Origin: Heterotrichella gracilis
Lineage: Eukaryota; Sar; Xanthophyceae; Tribonematales; Xanthonemataceae
Direction of reading: 5' to 3'
NCBI GenBank assembly: GCA_032358255.1
Contig: JAULBX010025829.1
Span: 62,001-126,000 of the forward strand
Length of the DNA: 64,000 nucleotides
Numbering within the stretch: the stretch's first letter is position 1; each line of letters starts with the position of its first letter. Below, in pieces: positions 53,779 to 61,532 of this stretch. The notes below the pieces were generated by a model that saw only the letters and a program-made list of their open reading frames with translations, did not search any database and had not been told where the DNA came from. The translations under genes and the position numbers were made by a program.

Positions 53779-53843
53779 GTTTGCAGCCTTGAAGTTTGTT
53801 ATAATTTTAAGATCAATCAAGGCAAAAACAGCAAATTATTACA

Positions 53844-53851
53844 TACCTTTG
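53844..53851 (+). promoter_or_regulatory. -7 box TACCTTTG before the gene at 53861
   Basis: Exact TAnnTTTG match ending 9 nt before the ATG at 53861. Confidence 0.45.
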
Positions 53852-53860
53852 TTGATAATT

Positions 53861-54052
53861 ATGTTCACAACCGGAAGAATCGTTTTTACCCTCATTTTTT
53901 CAGTGGCTTTTATAGCCTATCTGGTCTGGAGCTACCGTAAAGACAGGAAAGCCACAAAAGTGCACTTTAATAAACCTTATCTTATTCTTATCGGAATATT
54001 AAGTTTTTTAACAATTCTCTATATAATTGTTAAAATAAGGAAATTTCTATAA
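53861..54052 (+). CDS. Small membrane protein
   Basis: A 63-residue protein from ATG 53861: MFTTGRIVFTLIFSVAFIAY with a TM helix, a short basic loop WSYRKDRKATKVHF, and a second TM helix (YLILIGILSFLTILYIIVKI). A longer in-frame reading to 53759 overlaps the WG-repeat gene and adds no signal. Conserved-looking but unnamed. A -7 box 9 nt upstream supports it as a real gene. Confidence 0.7.
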   Translation: MFTTGRIVFTLIFSVAFIAYLVWSYRKDRKATKVHFNKPYLILIGILSFLTILYIIVKIRKFL

Positions 54053-54071
54053 AAACCATCGATAGAATTGC

Positions 54072-54079
54072 TATATTTG
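54072..54079 (+). promoter_or_regulatory. -7 box TATATTTG before the gene at 54104
   Basis: Exact TAnnTTTG match 24 nt upstream of the ATG at 54104. Confidence 0.5.
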
Positions 54080-54103
54080 TCTACAAAAATAGTAGATACG
54101 AAA

Positions 54104-54886
54104 ATGAAAAAATCCTTAATTATAGCTTGTTTTTTAGGCTTTGGCGCTCTTGCTGACGCTGCTACACTTGTTATTGAGGGAAAATACCAAAATAAGAACG
54201 TTTTTGTACAAAACGCTTATGGCGTTAACGGTGTAGGTTTTTGTGCGCAAGAGATAAAAGTAAATGGTAAGATCACCACTGATGAGACCAACTCCAGTGC
54301 TTTTGAGATTGATCTTGCTGCTTTGCAATTAAAATACGGTCAAAAAGTTGTTATTGAGATCGTACATAAAGACAACTGCGTACCTAAAGTATTAAACTTA
54401 GAAGACCTTAAATCAAAACCAACTTTCGAAATTTTAACCATGAACATTTCACCAACAGGTGTTTTAAAATGGAATTCAAAAAACGAAACAGGTTCTTTAC
54501 CTTATATCATCGAACAATTTAAGTGGAACAAATGGATCCCAATTGGCGAAATGGATGGTATTGGAAGTCCGGAACCACATGAGTATTCTTTCCAGGTTAC
54601 TATGCACAGCGGCGAAAATAAATACCGCGTAAAGCAAAAAGGTTTAAATTCATTCTCAAAATATTCTCAGGAAGTAACTTTAAAATCTACAACTGAAAAA
54701 CCATCTTTTGCAATTCCAAAAAGCGGTAAGAGTATCGACTTTAGTATGGAAACGGCTTACGAGGTATTTGACGCCTATGGTGATGTAGTTAAAAAAGGCT
54801 ACGGAAACCAGGTAAATATTGATAATCTTAAAAAAGGAAAATACTATTTATGTTACGATAATACGTTAACCGACTTTACGAAATAG
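54104..54886 (+). CDS. Secreted protein with fibronectin-like and possible T9SS C-terminal region
   Basis: The 260-residue protein (ATG 54104, MKKSLIIACFLGFGALADA) has a signal peptide. A first beta domain contains CAQEIKVNGKITTDE. A FN3-like region (LKWNSKNETGSLPYIIEQF to YRVKQKGLNSFSKYSQEV) follows. The end (AYEVFDAYGDVVKKGYGNQV, LKKGKYYLCYDN) resembles a short type A sorting domain. It overlaps the end of the convergent Nudix gene by 11 nt. Function unknown. Confidence 0.75.
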   Translation: MKKSLIIACFLGFGALADAATLVIEGKYQNKNVFVQNAYGVNGVGFCAQEIKVNGKITTDETNSSAFEIDLAALQLKYGQKVVIEIVHKDNCVPKVLNLEDLKSKPTFEILTMNISPTGVLKWNSKNETGSLPYIIEQFKWNKWIPIGEMDGIGSPEPHEYSFQVTMHSGENKYRVKQKGLNSFSKYSQEVTLKSTTEKPSFAIPKSGKSIDFSMETAYEVFDAYGDVVKKGYGNQVNIDNLKKGKYYLCYDNTLTDFTK

Positions 54887-55505
54887 TTCGTAAGATCGTT
54901 TTTAGCTCGTTAAGTATCATAGCAGTTGCGCCCCAAACCTTATTGCCCTCTACCAAAAAGTAGGGGGCTTTTATTTTAAGTCCTTCTGCATCAACAGTCC
55001 CCTGCTCTTTCGTGCTATCATCCATTAATCTTTGCAATGGTAATTTTAAGGCGTTCTTTACCTCTCTTTCGTGCGGAATTATTTTTGGATCTTTTATTTT
55101 ACAAAAGCCAACATAGGGCTCAACCACAAAACCGCTTACAGGAATATACAATTGCGTCAATTTTCCGATCACTTCAACTTCATCCCGCAGACCAATCTCT
55201 TCAAAGCATTCGCGTAAAGCGGTGTTCTGTAAATTACCATCCTCTGGTTCGTACTTACCTCCGGGGAAACTTACTTGTGCGCTATGCGCTCCTTTATAAG
55301 AGAATCTTTCGATTAACGGAATGTATAGTTTATCTTGTTCATCCAAACAAAATAACACCATTACAGCACTTGGTCTATATTGTTTTTCTGCAAGATCAGC
55401 CACATCTACCTTATTACGTGTAACGTGCGCCATGCCATACTGTGCAGGCCATCCGGGCAAAGGCTTTTGCAGTTCTATTTTAAGGTTATTTAGAAGTTGT
55501 ATCAA
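54876..55505 (-). CDS. CoA pyrophosphatase (Nudix family)
   Basis: The 209-residue Nudix hydrolase of the YeaB/NudL group has SFPGGKYEPEDG then TALRECFEEIGL, covering the Nudix box with Glu99, Glu102 and Glu103. IPVSGFVVEPYVGF follows, typical of CoA pyrophosphatases. These cleave CoA to 4'-phosphopantetheine and ADP. The only clear start is TTG at 55505 (MIQLLNNLKIELQKPLPG), but a TAnnTTTG box overlaps that codon. It is divergent from ribBA. Confidence 0.9.
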   Translation of the reverse strand: MIQLLNNLKIELQKPLPGWPAQYGMAHVTRNKVDVADLAEKQYRPSAVMVLFCLDEQDKLYIPLIERFSYKGAHSAQVSFPGGKYEPEDGNLQNTALRECFEEIGLRDEVEVIGKLTQLYIPVSGFVVEPYVGFCKIKDPKIIPHEREVKNALKLPLQRLMDDSTKEQGTVDAEGLKIKAPYFLVEGNKVWGATAMILNELKTILRTIS

Positions 55506-55510
55506 ATATA
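55503..55510 (-). promoter_or_regulatory. TATATTTG box overlapping the Nudix start
   Basis: Exact TAnnTTTG on the minus strand; its last three bases are the proposed TTG start codon. Either this box is not used or translation starts slightly downstream. Confidence 0.3.
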
Positions 55511-55536
55511 TTAGGCAAATTAAGGGTTAAATTAAG

Positions 55537-55544
55537 TAAATTTG
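55537..55544 (+). promoter_or_regulatory. -7 box TAAATTTG before ribBA
   Basis: Exact TAnnTTTG match ending 9 nt before the ATG at 55554. The short leader leaves no room for an FMN riboswitch. Confidence 0.5.
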
Positions 55545-55553
55545 TAACACATT

Positions 55554-56759
55554 ATGAACGAGTTTAAATTAAACACAATTGACGAAGCCTTAGAGGACAT
55601 TCGCAAAGGTAAGGTTATTATAGTTGTTGATGACGAGGATCGTGAGAACGAAGGAGATTTTATTACCGCTGCCGCAAATGCAACACCCGAGGTAATTAAT
55701 TTTATGGCCACACATGGCCGTGGTTTAATTTGTACCGCCATTACCGAACAAAAAGCAAAAGAATTGCAATTAGATATGATGGTGAGTGCAAACACCAGCT
55801 CGCACGAAACCGCATTTACAGTTTCTATAGATTTATTAGGCTTTGGTTGTACCACCGGTATCTCCGCATCCGACAGAAGTAAAACAATTTTAGCATTAAT
55901 TGATCCTACAAAAAAAGCAAGTGACTTTGGAAGACCCGGACATATTTTTCCATTAAAAGCAAAAGAAGCCGGTGTATTAAGAAGAACAGGTCATACCGAA
56001 GCAACTATAGATCTTGCACGTTTAGCAGGATTTGAACCTTGTGGTGCTTTAGTTGAAATTATGAATGAAGATGGCAGCATGGCACGCTTGCCTGATCTTG
56101 TAAAGATAGCAGCGCGTTTTGATCTGAAAATAATTACGATCAAAGACCTTATCAGTTACCGTTTAGCCAAGGAAACAATTGTTGAACGCGTTGTTGAAGT
56201 TAAGATGCCAACCAATTGGGGCGACTTTGATCTTATTGCCTATAAAGTACATACTAACGGTCAGGAGCATATGGCATTGGTAAAAGGTAAATGGGAAAAA
56301 GATGAGGCTGTATTAGTTCGCGTGCACTCGAGTTGTGTTACAGGAGATGTGTTTGGAAGTTGCCGCTGCGATTGCGGTCCGCAATTACATGCAGCTATGG
56401 AAATGATCGAGAAAGCCGGCAAGGGTGTTATTGTATATATGAATCAGGAAGGCCGAGGCATTGGCTTGCTAAATAAATTAAAAGCATACAAGCTTCAGGA
56501 AAACGGTAGAGATACCGTTGAAGCAAACATAGAACTTGGTTTTAAAATGGATGAACGCGATTATGGTATTGGCGCACAAATTTTACGCGATCTCGGTTTA
56601 AGTAAAATTAAATTGCTTACCAATAACCCAAAAAAGCGTGCAGGCCTTATTGGTTATGGTTTAGAGATAGTAGAGAATGTACCTATCATTATTCAAGCCA
56701 ACCCACATAACGCAAAATATTTGCAGACCAAAAAAGAAAAAATGGGTCATTCCTTTTAA
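55554..56759 (+). CDS. ribBA: Bifunctional 3,4-dihydroxy-2-butanone 4-phosphate synthase / GTP cyclohydrolase II
   Basis: The 401-residue fusion makes two riboflavin precursors. Residues 1-200 are Rib[37 protein letters not shown]-like substrate loop, and [12 protein letters not shown]. Residues 205-401 are Rib[21 protein letters not shown] gives the zinc cysteines, then [13 protein letters not shown] and [11 protein letters not shown]. Both active sites look intact. No FMN riboswitch fits the very short leader. The downstream genes are unrelated. Confidence 0.96.
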   Translation: MNEFKLNTIDEALEDIRKGKVIIVVDDEDRENEGDFITAAANATPEVINFMATHGRGLICTAITEQKAKELQLDMMVSANTSSHETAFTVSIDLLGFGCTTGISASDRSKTILALIDPTKKASDFGRPGHIFPLKAKEAGVLRRTGHTEATIDLARLAGFEPCGALVEIMNEDGSMARLPDLVKIAARFDLKIITIKDLISYRLAKETIVERVVEVKMPTNWGDFDLIAYKVHTNGQEHMALVKGKWEKDEAVLVRVHSSCVTGDVFGSCRCDCGPQLHAAMEMIEKAGKGVIVYMNQEGRGIGLLNKLKAYKLQENGRDTVEANIELGFKMDERDYGIGAQILRDLGLSKIKLLTNNPKKRAGLIGYGLEIVENVPIIIQANPHNAKYLQTKKEKMGHSF

Positions 56760-56782
56760 TTTCTCTTAAATTTTAGAAATGT

Positions 56783-56790
56783 TATATTTG
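56783..56790 (+). promoter_or_regulatory. -7 box TATATTTG before the gene at 56806
   Basis: Exact TAnnTTTG match 15 nt upstream of the ATG at 56806. Confidence 0.5.
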
Positions 56791-56805
56791 TTACTGTCAG
56801 TTTAA

Positions 56806-57837
56806 ATGAGAGTAATTAAATTCTATATTCTTTTTCAATTTATCTTTTTGGGGGATTTGTTTTCGCAAAACACCGAAGATTTTGATCTTAAAATTCCGGA
56901 AGCCAAGGTACCCAGTTGTAACTACAATCTTATCAGAGTTGCTGACATCAGAGATGATACAACAAATATGGGTTTTATTTATGGCAATGCTTTTAAGAAC
57001 ACATTGCTTGTGCAACCTATACTCCCTTTTTCGTTACAACTTCAGAAACTTTTAAAGAACATTCCTGACAGTAAAGTGGGCGAACTATTATTACAAATAC
57101 GGAAATTAAAATTCATCCAACGTTCCGGGGACGCAAACGACAACGGCTTCTTTTTTTTCAGAGCCTGTTTATATGCAAAAGAAAAAAATGTATATAGTAA
57201 ACTAAGTTATATAGATACCATACTTATTATTCCTAATGATCATGTAAAAAACATAAAAGAGGAAGGAGGAAATATAATAACAGATTTTGTTTTCAAAAAT
57301 TTAAACATTTTGCCAAGTGAAAAAGAAACCTTTACGTATTTAGAGATCTTAAAAGCAGATAGCATAGAAAAAACTAAAATAAAAGCGTACAACAGTTCAG
57401 AAAAATATACAGATGGCGTTTATAAAAGCTTTGAGTCATTTAAAAAACAAGAACCGGATCACACAAATGCAAAACTCATTTTTAAAAGAAACAGCCTTAA
57501 AAAAATTAAGATCAAAAATGAAGCTGGACACAAAATAACGCTCGATAATAAAGATGTATTTGTTGTAATTGAATATGGTAAAATGTACATATCTGGTGAA
57601 TTTGGATACAGTACTCTTTATAAATATAATGGCGACTTCTATTTTATTGGTGAGGGAATAATTCCTCGCAACCTTGCAGAAAAAATACTTACCGGAATCC
57701 TGATACCTTTTACATTGGTGAAGAATCCACTTTTACTTCCATTATCGGCAGGTAAAGCAAAAAAAGGTGATTTTGAAATAAAAGTAGACCATATTGATGG
57801 GTCATTTATGCGTTGTAAACAAATAAAAACTTACTAA
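56806..57837 (+). CDS. Secreted hypothetical protein
   Basis: The 343-residue protein has a signal peptide (MRVIKFYILFQFIFLGDLFSQ) and a mixed alpha/beta body: VADIRDDTTNMGFIYGNAFK near the N-terminus, a Lys-rich middle, and IPRNLAEKILTGILIPF late. I do not recognise a family; the early part recalls proteins that measure dispersal or bind ligand, but this is weak. The next gene overlaps its stop by 1 nt (TAATG), suggesting a coupled pair. Confidence 0.75.
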   Translation: MRVIKFYILFQFIFLGDLFSQNTEDFDLKIPEAKVPSCNYNLIRVADIRDDTTNMGFIYGNAFKNTLLVQPILPFSLQLQKLLKNIPDSKVGELLLQIRKLKFIQRSGDANDNGFFFFRACLYAKEKNVYSKLSYIDTILIIPNDHVKNIKEEGGNIITDFVFKNLNILPSEKETFTYLEILKADSIEKTKIKAYNSSEKYTDGVYKSFESFKKQEPDHTNAKLIFKRNSLKKIKIKNEAGHKITLDNKDVFVVIEYGKMYISGEFGYSTLYKYNGDFYFIGEGIIPRNLAEKILTGILIPFTLVKNPLLLPLSAGKAKKGDFEIKVDHIDGSFMRCKQIKTY

Positions 57838-58760
57838 TGAAAATAAAAAAATTCACTTGTAACAATTGTGGCGCGCCAAAAGTAAACGCTTATAAATCAC
57901 CTTACATTATTTGTGATTACTGCGGTAACTTTACAGACCTGGATTATACCATGAGCCTGCAAGCATGGAACGCTGATCCTAAACGCGCAGAGAAATATCA
58001 AAAAGCAAACCTTAGTTTTCAAAGTAAATTAAATGAAAGTTTAATTAAAAAAGATAAAAAAGAATATTACGAGCTACAGATAAAATACTGGGATGTTTAT
58101 TATCGCCTTTATCCCGAATATTTACCACCAACAATAAATTTTGATGATAATTTTTATCATCCTTTTTTGGCTATTTGCGCCGATTCGGCCACTGTTGCTG
58201 CTTTTGATCCGGAATATCAAAAAAAGGCAAAAACGCAACAACATTTACAAAGTGATATGGAATATTACACAGAAAAAGGCCAATCAAAAGTAAAAGGCGA
58301 AGGTTTTTTTAGAATGATAAATTCATACATAGATTATTTAAAAGAAGAGTTTAAATTATTTTACGATAATCCCGAATATGCATTGATGCATAAAGTATTT
58401 CCTTATGACGCGAATCTTAAAATGAAGATCTCAACCCTCGTACAAATTTGGTTGCCATATTTAAATGAAAAAGACGGAAAAACCTTTTTAAAACAAACGG
58501 GTTTTGATGCCGATTATATTGATCCCATAAAAGTGGAGGGAAGTAAAACACCTTGCCAGTTTTGCAAAGCAGAATTGTTTGTTCCTGAAAATTCGTTAAA
58601 GGTTCACTGCGAAGAATGTCATAAAACCAATATCATTAAAAGCAAATTCAATTGTATGGGTTGTGGGGTTGAAAACGAAATTCCTGAACATCCCGTAAAT
58701 ACCATTGATTGCAAAGCCTGCAAACTTGAGAACAGGCTGGTTAAAGCGATGTTTGGGTAA
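57837..58760 (+). CDS. Multi zinc-ribbon protein
   Basis: The 307-residue cytoplasmic protein has an N-terminal ribbon (CNNCGAPKVNAYKSP with CDYCG), a helical middle of about 200 residues rich in aromatic and Lys residues, and two C-terminal ribbons (CQFCKAELF with CEECHKTN, and CMGCGVEN with CKACKLEN). All Cys pairs are complete. The layout resembles uncharacterised proteins that sort or handle membrane cargo, or bind nucleic acid; I cannot decide. Translation is coupled to the secreted protein upstream. Confidence 0.78.
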   Translation: MKIKKFTCNNCGAPKVNAYKSPYIICDYCGNFTDLDYTMSLQAWNADPKRAEKYQKANLSFQSKLNESLIKKDKKEYYELQIKYWDVYYRLYPEYLPPTINFDDNFYHPFLAICADSATVAAFDPEYQKKAKTQQHLQSDMEYYTEKGQSKVKGEGFFRMINSYIDYLKEEFKLFYDNPEYALMHKVFPYDANLKMKISTLVQIWLPYLNEKDGKTFLKQTGFDADYIDPIKVEGSKTPCQFCKAELFVPENSLKVHCEECHKTNIIKSKFNCMGCGVENEIPEHPVNTIDCKACKLENRLVKAMFG

Positions 58761-58764
58761 TTAA

Positions 58765-60018
58765 TTATTTAGCCGGCAATAACGTAGCCACACACTCGCC
58801 AAACCCAACACGCTTGCCTTCTTTCTCGCAATAGCCACGAATAATAATTGTATCGTTGTCATTCACAAATTTACGTTCGGTACCGTCTTTTAAAGTAATT
58901 GGTTTTGTGCCACGCCAGGTTAATTCCATCATACTTCCAAACTCACTTGGGTCAGGGCCACTGATCGTACCACTGGCCATCATATCGCCCACGTTTACGT
59001 TACAACCGTTTACGGTATGGTGTGCTAATTGTTGCTCCATGGTCCAGTACATGTACTTGTAATTAGAAGAACAAATTTTATTCTCTTCGCCATTTTGTGG
59101 TTTTAAGAACACATCTAATTTGATGTCGAGATTTTTATCGCCTTTGTATTCTAAATAGGGTAACACTTTCGGATCTTGCACATATCCTTTAGTGCGGAAA
59201 GGTTCTAATGCCTCTAATGTAACTATCCAAGGAGAAACTGTGCTTGCAAAATTCTTTGCTAAGAATGGTCCCAATGGAATATATTCCCATGTTTGAATGT
59301 CACGTGCACTCCAATCGTTAAACAAACACATTCCAAAGATATGATCATCGGCTTTTTCAGTAGAAATAGAATCGCCCATTTGAGTCGACTTGCCAATAAC
59401 AAAAGCAGTTTCTAATTCAATGTCCAATAATTTTGTTGGACCAAAAACAGGGTTCTCAGCATCGGCAGGTTTTTGTTGTCCTTTAGGGCGGTGAAAATTT
59501 GTACCTGAAACAGTGATTGAAGAAGCGCGACCATGATAACCCACCGGCAAATGTTTCCAGTTTGGCATTAATGCATTTTTAGGATCGCGGATCATGGTTC
59601 CTATATTAGTAGCATGATCGATACTGCTGTAAAAATCGGTATAGTCACCAACCTGAACAGGCATGAGCATTTTAACGCTACTTTGTTTTTTGAAAACAGC
59701 ATCAAATAATTTTTTATCTGTTCTTAGAACAGATTTTTCATCACATAAGATCTCGATCAATCGTGTTCTTATTTTACTGGTAACAGGTTTACCTAATTCA
59801 ATAAAAGCATTTAAATATTTTTGATCAAAAACAGAACGGTCAATATCCAAAAGATCCTGACTCTCAAGTTCAAAAAGATCGATAATGTATTCACCAATTG
59901 CAGAGCATACATGATGTTTTACGTTATCATCAGAATAAATACCAAAAGGAATATTGTAAATGGAGAAGTCTGAATCGGCACTGACTTCTACCCAGCTTTT
60001 TAAATTTGTGTTTGCCAT
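58765..60018 (-). CDS. fahA: Fumarylacetoacetase
   Basis: The 417-residue enzyme shows the full FAH layout: an N-terminal SH3-like domain (about 1-110), DFYSSIDHATNIGTMIRD with metal and acid residues, LPVGYHGRASSI, ELETAFVIGKST and NDWSARDIQTWEYIPLGPF. It splits fumarylacetoacetate into fumarate and acetoacetate, the last step of tyrosine breakdown. No other tyrosine catabolic genes are in the window. It lies 7 nt downstream of the 60538 gene. Confidence 0.96.
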   Translation of the reverse strand: MANTNLKSWVEVSADSDFSIYNIPFGIYSDDNVKHHVCSAIGEYIIDLFELESQDLLDIDRSVFDQKYLNAFIELGKPVTSKIRTRLIEILCDEKSVLRTDKKLFDAVFKKQSSVKMLMPVQVGDYTDFYSSIDHATNIGTMIRDPKNALMPNWKHLPVGYHGRASSITVSGTNFHRPKGQQKPADAENPVFGPTKLLDIELETAFVIGKSTQMGDSISTEKADDHIFGMCLFNDWSARDIQTWEYIPLGPFLAKNFASTVSPWIVTLEALEPFRTKGYVQDPKVLPYLEYKGDKNLDIKLDVFLKPQNGEENKICSSNYKYMYWTMEQQLAHHTVNGCNVNVGDMMASGTISGPDPSEFGSMMELTWRGTKPITLKDGTERKFVNDNDTIIIRGYCEKEGKRVGFGECVATLLPAK

Positions 60019-60025
60019 AAATAAA

Positions 60026-60538
60026 CTAAACTATCCTTGATTTAATGTTTGTAATAAGTGCTTCAACTAATTCTTTGTTCTTGCTTTTTGAATTTTGAGC
60101 TATTTCCAAAGCTTTGGTTAAGGTACTTTCGTCAATAGTGCCTTCGCAGTTCTCAACAACAGTAAGGCCTTCCAGCGACAATAATAAATTATCGTTACAA
60201 GCAAGTTCAGCAAAAAACAAAAAGTGATTCGTGAAATCCAAACAAGATTCCCAACAAGCCGCAGCTAAAATTGTTTTCTCTTCAACGCGTTGTGCCTTTT
60301 TTATAGCATCTACCATTATCTCAACCGAATTGGATTCTTTTAATTTTAAAAAGATCTCTTCGCTCTCCGCTCTTGTAATTTCTTTCTCTAATAAACCTTC
60401 CAAAAGATCGGCGGCATTATTTTCTTTTTTATTAAAGCCATCACGTTTGATGATCAGCGTGCTATACTCTTCTTCGTTGAATAATTTTTTAGGATCAAAA
60501 GCATCCTCATCTAATAATTCTTTTACTATATCAGTCAT
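60026..60538 (-). CDS. Hypothetical protein in the moxR operon
   Basis: The 170-residue protein is acidic and helical (KKENNAADLLEGLLEKEITRAES, LDFTNHFLFFAELACNDNLL) without signal or TM segments. It may be built of HEAT- or TPR-like helices. It lies between fahA (7-nt gap) and moxR (9-nt gap). No family recognised. Confidence 0.72.
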   Translation of the reverse strand: MTDIVKELLDEDAFDPKKLFNEEEYSTLIIKRDGFNKKENNAADLLEGLLEKEITRAESEEIFLKLKESNSVEIMVDAIKKAQRVEEKTILAAACWESCLDFTNHFLFFAELACNDNLLLSLEGLTVVENCEGTIDESTLTKALEIAQNSKSKNKELVEALITNIKSRIV

Positions 60539-60547
60539 TCTACTCTA

Positions 60548-61510
60548 TTACATTAATTGTTTGATAATATCTTCTACAGACACGCCTTCAGCCTCTGCCT
60601 TATAATTTAAAACAATACGGTGACGCAGGATCGGGATTGCGATAGCTTTCACGTCTTCAATGTCAGGACTAAACTTGCCATTAATAGCGGCGTGGGCTTT
60701 TGCACCGATAATCAAATATTGCGAAGCTCTTGGGCCGGCTCCCCATAATAAATATTTTTTTGTTGCCTCTGCAGTGTACTCAGAGTTTAAACGTGTTTTG
60801 TTCACCAATTTAACGGCATACTCAATAACGTTATCTGCAACTGGTATTTTACGAATAAGATCCTGGAAAAAAACGATCTCCTGTGCGTTTAATATTTTAT
60901 TTAAACTTACCTGCAAGTTTGCAGTAGTTAATTTTACAACCTGCAACTCTTCTGCAAATTTTGGATAATCCAACCACACATTAAACATAAAACGGTCTAA
61001 CTGCGCTTCAGGTAAAGGATAAGTTCCCTCCTGCTCTATTGGATTTTGTGTGGCCAATACAAAGAACGGAGTATCTAAAACATATTTTTTACCTGCTGCA
61101 GTTATCTGGCGCTCTTGCATGGCCTCTAATAATGCAGCCTGCGTTTTTGGCGGTGTACGGTTAATCTCATCGGCCAAAATAATATTAGCAAATAACGGGC
61201 CTTTGATAAACTTAAAATTTCTGTCCTCATCCAATATCTCACTACCAATAATATCACTAGGCATAAGATCGGGAGTAAACTGTATTCTATTAAAACTTAA
61301 ACCTAATGCATCGGAAATAGTGTTTACTAATAAAGTTTTTGCCAAGCCAGGCACACCCACTAACAAACAATGGCCTTTGCTAAAAACAGAAATTAAAACA
61401 TTCTTAACAGTATCTTCCTGCCCAACAATAACCTTTGAGATTTCTTTAGTTAATTGATTGTACTTGGTAACAAAATCCTGTAAAGCTTCAGTGTCTGATT
61501 TATATTGCAT
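60548..61510 (-). CDS. MoxR family AAA+ ATPase
   Basis: The 320-residue protein has the MoxR layout: IVGQEDTVKNVLISVFSKGH, Walker A GVPGLAKT at 52-59, Walker B LADEIN at 112-117, and ATQNPIEQEGTYPLPEAQLDRF, which is the sensor 1 region of the family. MoxR proteins act as chaperones in maturation of metalloenzymes or envelope complexes, often with VWA-domain partners. None is next to it here; the neighbours are an acidic hypothetical and a large unknown protein. Confidence 0.94.
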   Translation of the reverse strand: MQYKSDTEALQDFVTKYNQLTKEISKVIVGQEDTVKNVLISVFSKGHCLLVGVPGLAKTLLVNTISDALGLSFNRIQFTPDLMPSDIIGSEILDEDRNFKFIKGPLFANIILADEINRTPPKTQAALLEAMQERQITAAGKKYVLDTPFFVLATQNPIEQEGTYPLPEAQLDRFMFNVWLDYPKFAEELQVVKLTTANLQVSLNKILNAQEIVFFQDLIRKIPVADNVIEYAVKLVNKTRLNSEYTAEATKKYLLWGAGPRASQYLIIGAKAHAAINGKFSPDIEDVKAIAIPILRHRIVLNYKAEAEGVSVEDIIKQLM

Positions 61511-61532
61511 AATTTATTTTTTACTACTATTA

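Noticed and set aside
55505-55553. An FMN riboswitch ahead of ribBA.
   Set aside because: The gap is too short, and the -7 box leaves almost no leader.
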